Assembly: GCA_013815685.1 (NCBI GenBank)
Contig: JACDFR010000017.1
Span: 11,505-64,442 of the forward strand
DNA: 52,938 nt
Source of the DNA: Ramlibacter sp.
Lineage (GTDB): Bacteria > Pseudomonadota > Gammaproteobacteria > Burkholderiales > Burkholderiaceae_C
Reading direction: 5' to 3'
Shown: positions 35,231 through 43,602 of the stretch, piece after piece
Layout: each line of letters opens with the position of its first letter
How positions within the stretch are numbered: the stretch's first letter is position 1
The notes under the pieces: model-generated
Told to the model about the DNA's origin: nothing
Databases searched by the model: none
Seen by the model: only the letters and a program-made list of their open reading frames with translations
Program-made: the position numbers and the translations under genes

Positions 35231-36805
35231 TTACTTCTTGATCGTCATCCACTTGAAGAACATGAAGTTGTCGGGCAGCTGGACCAAGTCGACTTTCTTT
35301 GTCACGCCCCAGGCAAGCGCCTGCTGGTGCAAGGGAATGTGCCCGATGTCGGCCGAATGGATCTCGAAGGCCTCCTTGATCATCGCGCTGCGCCTGGTCT
35401 TGTCGGTTTCGGCCTGGATGGTCTTGGTCAGCTGGTCGATCTTGGGGTTGCAATAGCTGCCCAGGTTGAACTGGCCGGCACCCTTGTCGTCAACGCAGGC
35501 CATCAGCGCGTTCAGGGCGTTGTGTGAATCGTAGGTGCCCGGCGTCCAACCCAGCATGTAGAAGCTGGTGTCGCGGCGCAGGATCTTGGGAAAATACGTG
35601 CCCTTGGTTTCGGCCGCCAGGTTGATCTTGACGCCGATGCGCGAAAGGTTCGCCGCCACCGTCTGGCAAATGCGCGCGTCGTTGACATAACGGTCGTTGG
35701 GGCAGTTCATGGTGACTTCAAAACCATTCGGGTAGCCCGCCTCGGCCAGAAGCTTCTTGGCGCCGTCCGGATCGTACGGCAGCCGCTTGTTCATCTCGGG
35801 CACGAAGCCGTTGATGCCCGGGCCGACCATCAGGGCTGTTGGATTGGCTGCACCGCGCATCACGGTGCGCTTGATGCCGTCGACGTCGATGGCCTGGTAG
35901 AAGGCCTGACGCACCTTCTTGTCCTTGAAAGGGTTCTTGCCCTTGACGCTCGAATACTGCAATTCGTCGCGCTTCTGGTCCATGCCCAGGAAGATGGTGC
36001 GCAGTTCGGGCGCGACCATTGCCTTGGTATTGGCGCCTGCATTGATGCGCTCGATGTCCTGCACCGGCACCGGCTCCATCACGTCGATCTCCCCGGACAG
36101 CAAGGCGGCCACGCGGGTGGCGTCGTTGCCGATCGGCGTGAAGATGACCTCCTGCACATTACCTTCGATCTTGCCCCAGTAGTTGCCGTTGCGCACGAAG
36201 GTGGTCCGCACGTTCGGCTGCCGCTCGCGCAGACGGAACGGACCGGTGCCGTTGGCGCGGAAAGACGCGGCGTTTTCGATGCCCTTGCGGCGGTCGACCG
36301 GGCGCGCTGCCTGGTTGGTCTCCGCCCACTTGCTGCTCATGACGTAAACCAGGGTGAGCACATCGGGCAGGATCGGGAACGGGGTCTTCGTCTCGATCTC
36401 GACGGTGTGGTCGTTGAGCTTGCGCACTTCCTTGAAGTCATTGCTGTAGCTCTTCATATCGGAGCCTTCGACCTGCGTCCGGTTGAGCGAGAACACCACG
36501 TCGTCGGCCGTGAACGGCGTGCCGTCGTGGAATTGCACACCCTTGCGCAGCTCGAACCGCCACACGGTCGGCGATGTCTGCTTCCACGAGGTGGCCAGGC
36601 CCGGCGCCAGGCTCAGATCCTTGTTGCGCAAGATCAGGCCCTCGTACACGTTGCCCGTGACGCTCAGCTGCAACGATTCGTTGAGCGAGTGCGGGTCCAT
36701 CGAGAGCGCATCACCCTGGTTGGCAATTCGAACGGTCTGCGCCTGTGCGCAGGCAGCGGCGGCGGCAAGGGCTGTGGCGCACAGCAGGTTGGACTTGAGT
36801 TTCAT
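35231..36805 (-). CDS. Peptide ABC transporter substrate-binding protein (SBP_bac_5), copy 2
   Basis: This periplasmic receptor of about 524 residues begins MKLKSNLLCATALAAAAACA with cleavage after AQAQ. Family features: WRFELRKGVQFHDGTPFTAD, RNGNYWGKIEGNVQEVIF and KDKKVRQAFYQAIDVDGIKR. It resembles the receptor at the operon start (39201-40781), suggesting duplication with divergence for a second ligand. The M20 peptidase gene lies directly upstream, so its ligand may be processed to or from the product of that enzyme (inference). ATG 36805 gives the signal peptide; an upstream GTG at 36970 lies in the preceding gene. Confidence 0.93.
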   Translation of the reverse strand: MKLKSNLLCATALAAAAACAQAQTVRIANQGDALSMDPHSLNESLQLSVTGNVYEGLILRNKDLSLAPGLATSWKQTSPTVWRFELRKGVQFHDGTPFTADDVVFSLNRTQVEGSDMKSYSNDFKEVRKLNDHTVEIETKTPFPILPDVLTLVYVMSSKWAETNQAARPVDRRKGIENAASFRANGTGPFRLRERQPNVRTTFVRNGNYWGKIEGNVQEVIFTPIGNDATRVAALLSGEIDVMEPVPVQDIERINAGANTKAMVAPELRTIFLGMDQKRDELQYSSVKGKNPFKDKKVRQAFYQAIDVDGIKRTVMRGAANPTALMVGPGINGFVPEMNKRLPYDPDGAKKLLAEAGYPNGFEVTMNCPNDRYVNDARICQTVAANLSRIGVKINLAAETKGTYFPKILRRDTSFYMLGWTPGTYDSHNALNALMACVDDKGAGQFNLGSYCNPKIDQLTKTIQAETDKTRRSAMIKEAFEIHSADIGHIPLHQQALAWGVTKKVDLVQLPDNFMFFKWMTIKK

Positions 36806-36851
36806 CGATGACTCCTGTTGGAAGGGAATGTGACGCGAAGGTGAAGGCCGT

Positions 36852-38072
36852 TCATGGGGCCGCCAGGGGCAGGGACTGCTCGACCAGGGCCGCGTGCAGG
36901 GCCGAGCCCAGGGGCAGAATCTCGTCGTTGAAGTCGTACCGGCTGTTGTGCAGGAAGCAGCTGCCTTCACCGCCTTGCCCGATCCGCATGTAAGCGCCGG
37001 GCTTGACTTGAAGCATGAAGGAAAAGTCTTCCGCGCCCATGCTGGGCTCCATGTCCTGGACCACGTGGTCGGTGCCCACCAGCGACTGCGCCACCCCGGC
37101 GGCGAAGCTGGCTTCGCGCAAGGAGTTCACCGTGGCGGGGTACACCCGCTCGTAGCGGACACTGGCGGTGGCGCCAAAGCCCAGGGCCACGGCGCTGCAC
37201 AATTCGTTGAGCCGCCGCTCCACGAGTGTTTGCACCTCGGGCTGGAAGGTGCGCACGGTTCCGACCAGCGTGGCCTTGCCCGGGATGACGCTCATGGCAT
37301 GAATGTCGCCCGCGTGCATCGCGCAAAGGCTGATGACGGCGCCATCGACCGGCTTGACGTTGCGCGAGACGATGCTCTGCACCGCCGTGATGATGTGCGC
37401 GGCCACGAGGACCGGGTCCACGGCGAGGTACGGGTGGGCACCGTGCCCGCCCTTGCCCGTGATTTCGATCGTCACGCGGTCGGCGGCCGCCATCAGCGGG
37501 CCCGGATTGATGCCGACCATCCCGGGCTTGATGCCCGGCCAGTTGTGCATGGCATACACGGCCTGGACCGGAAATCTGTCGAACAGGCCGTCCTCGATCA
37601 TGGCCTTGGCGCCGGCGAATCCTTCCTCGCCCGGCTGGAATATCACCACCGCGGTTCCGTCGAAATCGCGTGTCTCGGCGAGGTAGCGCGCCGCCCCCAC
37701 CAGCATGGCGGTGTGGCCGTCATGGCCGCAGCCGTGCATCATCCCGCTCTTGGTGGACTTCCAAGCGAACTCGTTGTCTTCGGACATGGTGAGCGCATCC
37801 ATGTCTGCGCGCAGGCCAATGAGCCGGCCGGTCGTGTTCTGGCGGCCCTTGATCACCCCCACGATGCCGGTCTTGCCGATACCGGCGTGGATCTCGTCGA
37901 CGCCGCACAGCCTGAGCGCTTCGCGAACCCGGCCCGATGTGTAGATTTCCTCGAAGCCCAGTTCGGGGTGGGCGTGCAGATCCCGGCGCAGCGCGGTCAG
38001 TTCAGGGTGGTACTGCGCGATATGCGCGAACGCCCGGCCACTGACCCGCAGGCGCGGCATTGGCGGAAGCAT
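36852..38072 (-). CDS. M20-family amidohydrolase / peptidase
   Basis: This M20D-type metal hydrolase of about 406 residues has the motif MMHGCGHDGHTAML, FQPGEEGFAGAKAM, and a dimerisation domain beginning VTIEITGKGGHGAHP. Relatives hydrolyse N-acyl amino acids, hippurate or small peptides. ATG 38072 overlaps the stop of the DppB-like gene (TGATG), so it is part of the peptide operon, and the next gene is a substrate-binding protein. It has no signal peptide, so it acts in the cytoplasm, probably on the imported ligand. The substrate is not readable from sequence. Confidence 0.93.
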   Translation of the reverse strand: MLPPMPRLRVSGRAFAHIAQYHPELTALRRDLHAHPELGFEEIYTSGRVREALRLCGVDEIHAGIGKTGIVGVIKGRQNTTGRLIGLRADMDALTMSEDNEFAWKSTKSGMMHGCGHDGHTAMLVGAARYLAETRDFDGTAVVIFQPGEEGFAGAKAMIEDGLFDRFPVQAVYAMHNWPGIKPGMVGINPGPLMAAADRVTIEITGKGGHGAHPYLAVDPVLVAAHIITAVQSIVSRNVKPVDGAVISLCAMHAGDIHAMSVIPGKATLVGTVRTFQPEVQTLVERRLNELCSAVALGFGATASVRYERVYPATVNSLREASFAAGVAQSLVGTDHVVQDMEPSMGAEDFSFMLQVKPGAYMRIGQGGEGSCFLHNSRYDFNDEILPLGSALHAALVEQSLPLAAP

Positions 38073-39052
38073 CAGTGGCCTCCCGCATTGTTCACGCGCA
38101 GGCGCGGATCGACGGCGAAATAAAGCAGGTCGACGATCAGGTTGATGACCACGAAAATCAATGCAATGAGGCAAAGATAGGCCGCCATGACAGGTATGTC
38201 GGCAAAGGTGACGGCCTGGATGAACAGCAGCCCCATGCCGGGCCACTGGAACACCGTTTCCGTGATGATGGCGAAGGCGATCAGCCCGCCAAGCTGCAAC
38301 CCGGTGATGGTCATCACGGGCACCAGCGTGTTCTTTAGCGCATGTCCGAAGTGGATAGCCCTGTTGGAAAGGCCCCGCGCGCGGGCGAACTTGATGTAGT
38401 CCGTGCGCAGCACCTCGAGCATTTCCGCGCGCACAAGCCTCATGACGAGCGTGAGCTGGAAAATCGCCAGCGTCACCGCGGGCAAGACGATGTGGTGCCA
38501 CCCCTTGGCATTGAGCAGGCCGGTGGACCACCAGCCGATCTGCATCGTGTCACCGCGCCCGAAGCTGGGAAACCAGCCGAGCGTCACGGCGAAAATCAGG
38601 ATCAGCAGGATGCCGATGAAGAAAGTGGGCAGCGACACGCCCAGCAGCGATATCGTCATGAAGACCTGGCTCAGGAACTTGCCGCGGCGCAGCGCCGAAT
38701 AAACGCCCATCGGGATTCCAACCAGCAGCGCCAGCAGGGCCGCGATCAGCGCCAGCTCCAGCGTGGCAGGGAAGCGTTCGGCGATCAGCCGCGACACTTT
38801 CGCGCCCTGGCGCAGGCTCAGGCCAAATTCGCCGCGGGCGGCGTTGAGCAGGAAATGCCAGAACTGCACGATGAAGGACTTGTCCAGGCCCAAGCCGGCA
38901 CGCAGCTCGCGTATCTGCTGCGGCGTAGCGTCCTGTCCGAGCAGGAAGACCACCGGGTCCCCGACGTACTGGAACAGCAGGAATGCGATGAACGCGACCG
39001 CGACCATGACGACGACCGCCTGGATCAGGCGGCGCAGGATAAAGGCGAACAT
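38072..39052 (-). CDS. Peptide ABC transporter permease (DppB/OppB-like)
   Basis: This permease of about 326 residues starts MFAFILRRLIQAVVVMVAVA and has the DppB features: GDPVVFLLGQDATPQQIREL, RAGLGLDKSFIVQFWHFLLN and the terminal VDLLYFAVDPRLR. ATG 39052 gives the standard N-terminus; a longer frame adds 15 residues. It follows the first binding protein by about 150 bases and overlaps the M20 peptidase gene by one base at TGATG. It pairs with the DppC-like permease encoded 3 kb downstream. Confidence 0.94.
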   Translation of the reverse strand: MFAFILRRLIQAVVVMVAVAFIAFLLFQYVGDPVVFLLGQDATPQQIRELRAGLGLDKSFIVQFWHFLLNAARGEFGLSLRQGAKVSRLIAERFPATLELALIAALLALLVGIPMGVYSALRRGKFLSQVFMTISLLGVSLPTFFIGILLILIFAVTLGWFPSFGRGDTMQIGWWSTGLLNAKGWHHIVLPAVTLAIFQLTLVMRLVRAEMLEVLRTDYIKFARARGLSNRAIHFGHALKNTLVPVMTITGLQLGGLIAFAIITETVFQWPGMGLLFIQAVTFADIPVMAAYLCLIALIFVVINLIVDLLYFAVDPRLRVNNAGGH

Positions 39053-39200
39053 TGAATTTTGCGGTACAGGGGCAGCCGATGCTAGCAGAGCAAGCATCGT
39101 GCCGTCTCAGGGTTTCCTTTAAGCCTAAAGCAACTAGTCCGGGGCGGCCAGGAGACAGGCCGCGTCGAGGCATCCTCGGGACGGCCTTGCTTGCACAGGG

Positions 39201-40781
39201 TCAATTCACCTTGATCAGGCGCCAGTCGAGGCGGTTGTCGGCGCGATGCACCACGTCCACGTTTTTCTTCATGGCCCAGGGAATGATCTGGTTGTGCAGC
39301 GGAATGTGCGACACGGTCTCGTTGCTCAGCTGCAGGCCCTCGTTGAGGAAGCGGTTGCGCACCGGCAGGTCGGTCTCGGCCTTGACGCGGTCGACAATCA
39401 CGTCCATCCGGGGGTTGCTGTAGCGGCCCACGTTGTAGTTGCCGTCGCCACCCGATCCGACACTACGCACCAGCGACTGCAGGCTATAGAGCGCATCGAA
39501 AGTGGGCACGCCCCAACCCAGCATGTAGATGCTCGCGTCGAAGCGCTGGATCATCGGGAAGTAGGTGACCAGCGGCAATGTCCGCAGTTTGGCCCGCACG
39601 CCGATGCGGGACCACATCGCCGTGACGGCCTGGCAGATTTCCTCGTCGTTGATGTACCGGTTGTTGGGGCAGGCGAAGTCGACCTCGAAACCTTGCGGGT
39701 AGCCCGCTTCGGCCAGCAGCTTTTTCGAGCCCTCGACGTCATAGGGCAACCGCTTGTGGACCGCCTCGCTCCAGCCAGTGACCTGCGGCGACACCAGCGT
39801 CCCGGTCGGCTGCGAGAGCCCGCGCATGGTGACCCGGTGCAGGCTGTCGCTGTCGATGGCCTGGTACAAGGCCTTGCGTACGCGCACGTCCTTCAGCGGG
39901 TTTTTGCCCTTGATGTTCGAGCCCGGCAGCTCGTTGCGGAATTGGTCCATGCCGAAGAAGATCGTCCGGTTCTCGACCCCATCGACCACCTTCAGATTGG
40001 TATTGCTGCGCAGGCGCGCCAGATCTTGCGGACTCGGATCGAGCACCAGGTCGACTTCGCCTGACAACAGGGCGGCAACGCGGGTCGCCTCCGCCTTGAT
40101 CGGCGTATAGATGATCTCCGTCACATTGGTGGAGTTGTTCCCCCAGTAATGGGGGTTCCTCACCAGCACCAGCCGCTGGTCGGGCTGCCATTCCTTGACC
40201 ATGTAGGGGCCGGAGCCCATGGCGTTCCGGTGAGCGTGGCTTTCCTCGGGGGTCTTGATGTCCTTGGGTTCGACCGACTTGTTTTTCTCGGCCCAGGCGC
40301 GGCTCATGATGCGCAGCTCGGTCAGCTGATTGAGCAGCACCGGGTTGGGCCCCTTCATCATGAAGTCGACCGTGGAATCGTTCACCTTGACGACCTTGTC
40401 GATGCCTTGGGCGTAGACGCCATAGTTCGAGGTCTTGGTCATGGCCCGCATGATCGAGTACACGACATCGTCGGCCGTGAGAGCCGACCCGTCGCTGAAC
40501 TTGACGCCGCTGCGCAGGGTGAAGCGCACCTGCGTTGGCGACACCTCGCGCCAGCTGGTCGCCAGCAGGGGCTCGGGCTTGAAGGTCTGGCTGTTGTAGT
40601 AGACGAGCGACTCGTAGATGGCGGCATGAACCCCGTTGCCCAGTGCATTGTTCTGGGAATGGATGTCCAGCGTCGGGATGTCGCTGGCGCTGGTCCACTT
40701 GAACTGCTTGGCCTGGAGCGCCGGCGTCACGCCCAATGCAGCAAGGATCGCCGTGCCAACGAGTGCAGTCTTGAGTTTCAT
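39201..40781 (-). CDS. Peptide ABC transporter substrate-binding protein (SBP_bac_5), copy 1
   Basis: This periplasmic receptor of about 526 residues begins MKLKTALVGTAILAALGVTP with a signal peptide ending at LQA-KQ. Family segments include VRFTLRSGVKFSDGSALTAD, RNPHYWGNNSTNVTEIIYTP and VRVRKALYQAIDSDSLHRVT. It is the first gene of the dipeptide-type operon on the minus strand, upstream of dppB. Together with copy 2 it gives this transporter two receptors. ATG 40781 is chosen; codons before it are unlikely to code. The ligand is unknown. Confidence 0.93.
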   Translation of the reverse strand: MKLKTALVGTAILAALGVTPALQAKQFKWTSASDIPTLDIHSQNNALGNGVHAAIYESLVYYNSQTFKPEPLLATSWREVSPTQVRFTLRSGVKFSDGSALTADDVVYSIMRAMTKTSNYGVYAQGIDKVVKVNDSTVDFMMKGPNPVLLNQLTELRIMSRAWAEKNKSVEPKDIKTPEESHAHRNAMGSGPYMVKEWQPDQRLVLVRNPHYWGNNSTNVTEIIYTPIKAEATRVAALLSGEVDLVLDPSPQDLARLRSNTNLKVVDGVENRTIFFGMDQFRNELPGSNIKGKNPLKDVRVRKALYQAIDSDSLHRVTMRGLSQPTGTLVSPQVTGWSEAVHKRLPYDVEGSKKLLAEAGYPQGFEVDFACPNNRYINDEEICQAVTAMWSRIGVRAKLRTLPLVTYFPMIQRFDASIYMLGWGVPTFDALYSLQSLVRSVGSGGDGNYNVGRYSNPRMDVIVDRVKAETDLPVRNRFLNEGLQLSNETVSHIPLHNQIIPWAMKKNVDVVHRADNRLDWRLIKVN

Positions 40782-40899
40782 GGAGCCCTCTTGGAATTGA
40801 AGAGAGCCGACTATGCACAGTCGCGCTGCCTGCGTCAAAAGGGGTTTCCCCAAAGGTCCGGGCCGCTGGGGCAGGCCGGCGCGCTCGAGAGTTAAAAAA

Positions 40900-40919
40900 A
40901 AGCCGCCCGAAGGCGGCTT
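40900..40919 (-). terminator. Rho-independent terminator of the porin gene
   Basis: On the minus strand the order is AAGCCGCC, loop TTCG, GGCGGCTT, then a T-run (read as A at 40894-40901 on the plus strand). It lies about 40 bases after the porin stop and separates the porin from the peptide-transporter operon. Confidence 0.9.
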
Positions 40920-40962
40920 TCAAGTTTCTTCATCCCGACCGGCACAAGGCCAGCCGTGGAAT

Positions 40963-42024
40963 TTAGAAGCTGTGGCGGATACCGATGTCCAGACCGCTGG
41001 ACGAGGTGTTCGCGCCGGTGGTGGAACCGTTCAGAGCCTGAACGGCGCCGCCATTGTTGCGAACGCGAGCGTAGGTCGTGTAGACAGCCGTACGCTTGGA
41101 CAGGTTGTGCACGTAGCCAACAGCCAGTTTCTTGGTTTCCGGATCGCCGGCAGTGTCGGTTTCGTAACGCGAGAACGATGCGCGGATTTCGCCGGCGCCG
41201 ATCGGGAACAAGCCACCGATCAGCCAGCCCTTGCCGTCCACTGCGCCGTTGCGGTCCTTGCTGATGTGACCCATCAGCTTGGCAACGCCGAAGTTCCATT
41301 CGCCGCCCAGGTTGCTCTGGCGAACGTCACCCGCAGCGTACTCGGTGCGGCTGGTGGCCAGGGCAATGTTGAACGGGCCGTTGGCGAAGCCGACGCGCAG
41401 GCCGAGGCCATTGCCGTCATCTTCAGTAGCGGCGCCGCCGCCTCGCACGTTTTCGCCCATGTAGTACTGCACTTGGCCGTAGAAGCCGCCCAGGTTGCCC
41501 GGGATGAAGTAGCCGATGGCGTTGGAAGCGCGGACAGCGGTCACACCAGTGATGATGGAGTTCAGGGTCTGCGTGGTGCCCACACCGTTGGTGCCGAACG
41601 GATCGAACACGCTCAAGTTAAAGAACTGGGGGGTGTAGTCACGACCCAGACGCAGTTCGCCCCAGCCGCCGGCCAGGCTGACGGTGGAACGACGGTTGAA
41701 GGTCAGGCCTTGACGGCCAGCAACTGCAGCGCCCGCGCCGGAAGCTTGGTTGTTGACGTTGGTGCCAAAGCCTTCGCCGGTGTCGTTGTTCATGCCGGCT
41801 TCGATCCAGAAGGAAGCGGACATGCCGCCGCCCAGGTCCTCGGTGCCACGGAAGCCCAGACGCGAGCTGTTGTAGCCCGAGTTGGTCAATTGGGTGCGGT
41901 CGGTGATCGTGCCGCGGCCGATAGCAAACGTGGCATCAACGACGCCGAACAGCGTGACGGACGATTGGGCAGAAGCAGCGCCGGCAGCAGCCAGAACAGC
42001 CAGAGCAATCAGGGACTTTTTCAT
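40963..42024 (-). CDS. Outer-membrane porin (Gram-negative porin, Omp32-like)
   Basis: This trimeric-type general porin of about 353 residues has the signal peptide MKKSLIALAVLAAAGAASAQ, then SSVTLFGVVDATFAIGRG, the L3-like and beta-strand repeats typical of the Burkholderiales family (SRLGFRGTEDLGGGMSASFW, GGWGELRLGRD) and the C-terminal IRHSF ending in phenylalanine as required for insertion. GGAGA lies 8-9 bases before the ATG. It lets small anionic solutes cross the outer membrane and is probably highly expressed. It is separated from the transporter genes by a terminator. Confidence 0.95.
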   Translation of the reverse strand: MKKSLIALAVLAAAGAASAQSSVTLFGVVDATFAIGRGTITDRTQLTNSGYNSSRLGFRGTEDLGGGMSASFWIEAGMNNDTGEGFGTNVNNQASGAGAAVAGRQGLTFNRRSTVSLAGGWGELRLGRDYTPQFFNLSVFDPFGTNGVGTTQTLNSIITGVTAVRASNAIGYFIPGNLGGFYGQVQYYMGENVRGGGAATEDDGNGLGLRVGFANGPFNIALATSRTEYAAGDVRQSNLGGEWNFGVAKLMGHISKDRNGAVDGKGWLIGGLFPIGAGEIRASFSRYETDTAGDPETKKLAVGYVHNLSKRTAVYTTYARVRNNGGAVQALNGSTTGANTSSSGLDIGIRHSF

Positions 42025-42331
42025 TGCAAGTTTCTCCAAGGTTAAACATAGGGCTCCGGTGCGAAGGGGTCACGAAATGCAGGCACTTTGAGTGCTCCCG
42101 CCGGATCCCCGGGCCAACCTCCTTTTGGGAAGTTGTTGTTATTGCACCAGAGCGGCCTTTCTTTCGCAAAGTATTTAGTCTTTCAGAACCACATTCGTTG
42201 CACGAGGACAACAACTGGTAACTGCTCAGTAGACTCGACGCAACAGGTTTATCTCTGAGCTTTGAAAGGCCCGAGTCCATGTTGAGCGGCGAGCCCGGAC
42301 ATGGCGCCGCTGCTCTGGCCTAAACTGCGCC
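42025..42331. other. 307-base divergent region between porin and coq7
   Basis: The stretch 42120-42260 is AT-richer than its surroundings and must contain the porin promoter on the minus strand and the coq7 promoter on the plus strand. No textbook -35/-10 pair, riboswitch or RNA was recognised. Confidence 0.5.
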
Positions 42332-42949
42332 ATGGACCGATTTCTTGGTGCTGCCGATAGCGCGCTGCGCACTCTTTTTGCCAAACAGCGGGCGATCCGG
42401 CCTTGCCCCACCGTCCCCGGCGACAGCACCCACCTTGGCGTCGGCGAACGGCGCCGCGCCGGCGCCCTGATGCGCGTCAATCACGTGGGCGAGGTCTGCG
42501 CCCAGGCGCTGTACACGGCCCAGGCCCTCACGGCGACCGATCCCGCCTTGCGCGCGCACTATCAGCAGGCCGCCGCACACGAGACGGACCATCTGGCCTG
42601 GATCGCCGACCGGCTGGCGGAGCTGGGCGACCGCCCTTCCCTGCTCAACCCGCTCTGGTACGCCGGCGCGTTTGGGCTGGGCCTGCTGGCCGGGCGCCTG
42701 GGTGACCGGCTCAGTCTCGGCTTCGTCGTTGAAACCGAGAGACAGGTCGAGGCGCACCTGCAAAGCCATCTTGAGCGCCTGCCCGCGGGCGATCATGCCT
42801 CGCGCGCGATCGTGGTGCAGATGAAGGACGACGAAGCCGCCCACGCAGCGCAGGCCCTGCAGGCCGGTGCCGCCGAACTGCCCGCGGTCGCCAAGGCGCT
42901 GATGCGCACCGCCGCCAAAGTCATGACCGCGGCCGCGCACTACATCTAG
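42332..42949 (+). CDS. coq7: Ubiquinone biosynthesis di-iron hydroxylase Coq7
   Basis: This 205-residue enzyme hydroxylates 2-polyprenyl-3-methyl-6-methoxy-1,4-benzoquinone at the membrane in the last hydroxylation of ubiquinone synthesis. Di-iron ligands lie in [39 protein letters not shown] and DDEAAHAA, giving two E-x-x-H motifs. Coq7 replaces UbiF in many betaproteobacteria. It stands alone between the porin and the OsmC gene, converging with the latter. Confidence 0.95.
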   Translation: MDRFLGAADSALRTLFAKQRAIRPCPTVPGDSTHLGVGERRRAGALMRVNHVGEVCAQALYTAQALTATDPALRAHYQQAAAHETDHLAWIADRLAELGDRPSLLNPLWYAGAFGLGLLAGRLGDRLSLGFVVETERQVEAHLQSHLERLPAGDHASRAIVVQMKDDEAAHAAQALQAGAAELPAVAKALMRTAAKVMTAAAHYI

Positions 42950-42950
42950 C

Positions 42951-43400
42951 TCAGGCGGGCAACACTTCGAAGCTGGTGGTGATTTCGGCAGTCTTGCTCA
43001 GCATGACGCTGGCGGAGCAGTACTTCTCGTGACTCATCGCGACAGCCCGTTCCACGGCGGCGGCGGACAGGCCGGCACCCGTGACCGTGAAATGCATGTG
43101 GATCTTGACGAACACCTTCGGGTCCACGGCCGCACGCTCGGCTGTCAGTTTGACGGTACAGCCCCGCACCTCATGGCGTCCTCGCTTGAGAATCAGCACC
43201 ACGTCGTACGCCGTGCAGCCACCGGTACCCGCCAGCACCGTCTCCATGGGCCGGGCCGCCAGGTTCTGCCCTCCATTCCCTGGCTGAGCACTGTCGGGCG
43301 CACCATCCATCATCAGCACGTGGCCGCTGCCTGTTTCCGCAATGAATCCCATCGCGGACCTGCCACCTGTGGCACCCGTCCAACTAACGGTGCATTCCAT
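42951..43400 (-). CDS. OsmC-family peroxidase-like protein
   Basis: This small soluble protein of about 149 residues has the two redox cysteines typical of OsmC/Ohr: one in GTGGCTAYDVVLIL, the other in EKYCSASVML. These proteins reduce organic hydroperoxides or handle thiol stress. ATG 43400 gives a standard N-terminus (MECTVSWTGATGG); longer frames are unlikely. It converges with coq7. The upstream region contains a perfect palindrome and a -10-like TATACT. Confidence 0.87.
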   Translation of the reverse strand: MECTVSWTGATGGRSAMGFIAETGSGHVLMMDGAPDSAQPGNGGQNLAARPMETVLAGTGGCTAYDVVLILKRGRHEVRGCTVKLTAERAAVDPKVFVKIHMHFTVTGAGLSAAAVERAVAMSHEKYCSASVMLSKTAEITTSFEVLPA

Positions 43401-43451
43401 CGTATTAGTTCCTGTACTGATTGAGATAGCCACTTCGCAGTCGCGATAAAT

Positions 43452-43483
43452 CTTGCTGCATTGCAGCAAGACCCGGCTATACT
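43452..43483 (+). promoter_or_regulatory. Perfect 19-base palindrome next to a -10 box
   Basis: CTTGCTGCA-T-TGCAGCAAG (43452-43470) is a perfect inverted repeat. TATACT at 43478-43483 is a good -10 and TTGCTG at 43453-43458 an acceptable but wide-spaced -35 (19 bases) inside the palindrome. This looks like an operator controlling a promoter that reads towards ilvA. Confidence 0.6.
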
Positions 43484-43489
43484 GTTTCG

Positions 43490-43578
43490 CAGCATAACGA
43501 GTTTGTTGTGCCCCGGTTGTCTCCTCCACCTCCCTTGGTGGATTTAGCCCTCGAACTGCAAGGTTCGGGGGCTTTTTT
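43490..43578 (+). ncRNA. Candidate small RNA or ilvA leader with terminator
   Basis: From the expected start near 43490 the transcript would fold a short hairpin (CCACC / GGTGG, 43526-43541) and then a strong terminator: AGCCCTCGAAC / GTTCGGGGGCT (43546-43573), followed by six T. That gives a transcript of about 90 bases ending 25 bases before ilvA. It could be a stand-alone sRNA or an attenuator in the ilvA leader. No known sRNA family was recognised. Confidence 0.5.
43546..43578 (+). terminator. Rho-independent terminator just before ilvA
   Basis: An 11-base stem with one G-U pair, loop TGCAAG and a T-tract at 43573-43578. Its position between a promoter and the ilvA start suggests controlled readthrough. 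Confidence 0.85.
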
Positions 43579-43602
43579 ATCGCCCTTTATGATGCTTTGG
43601 CT

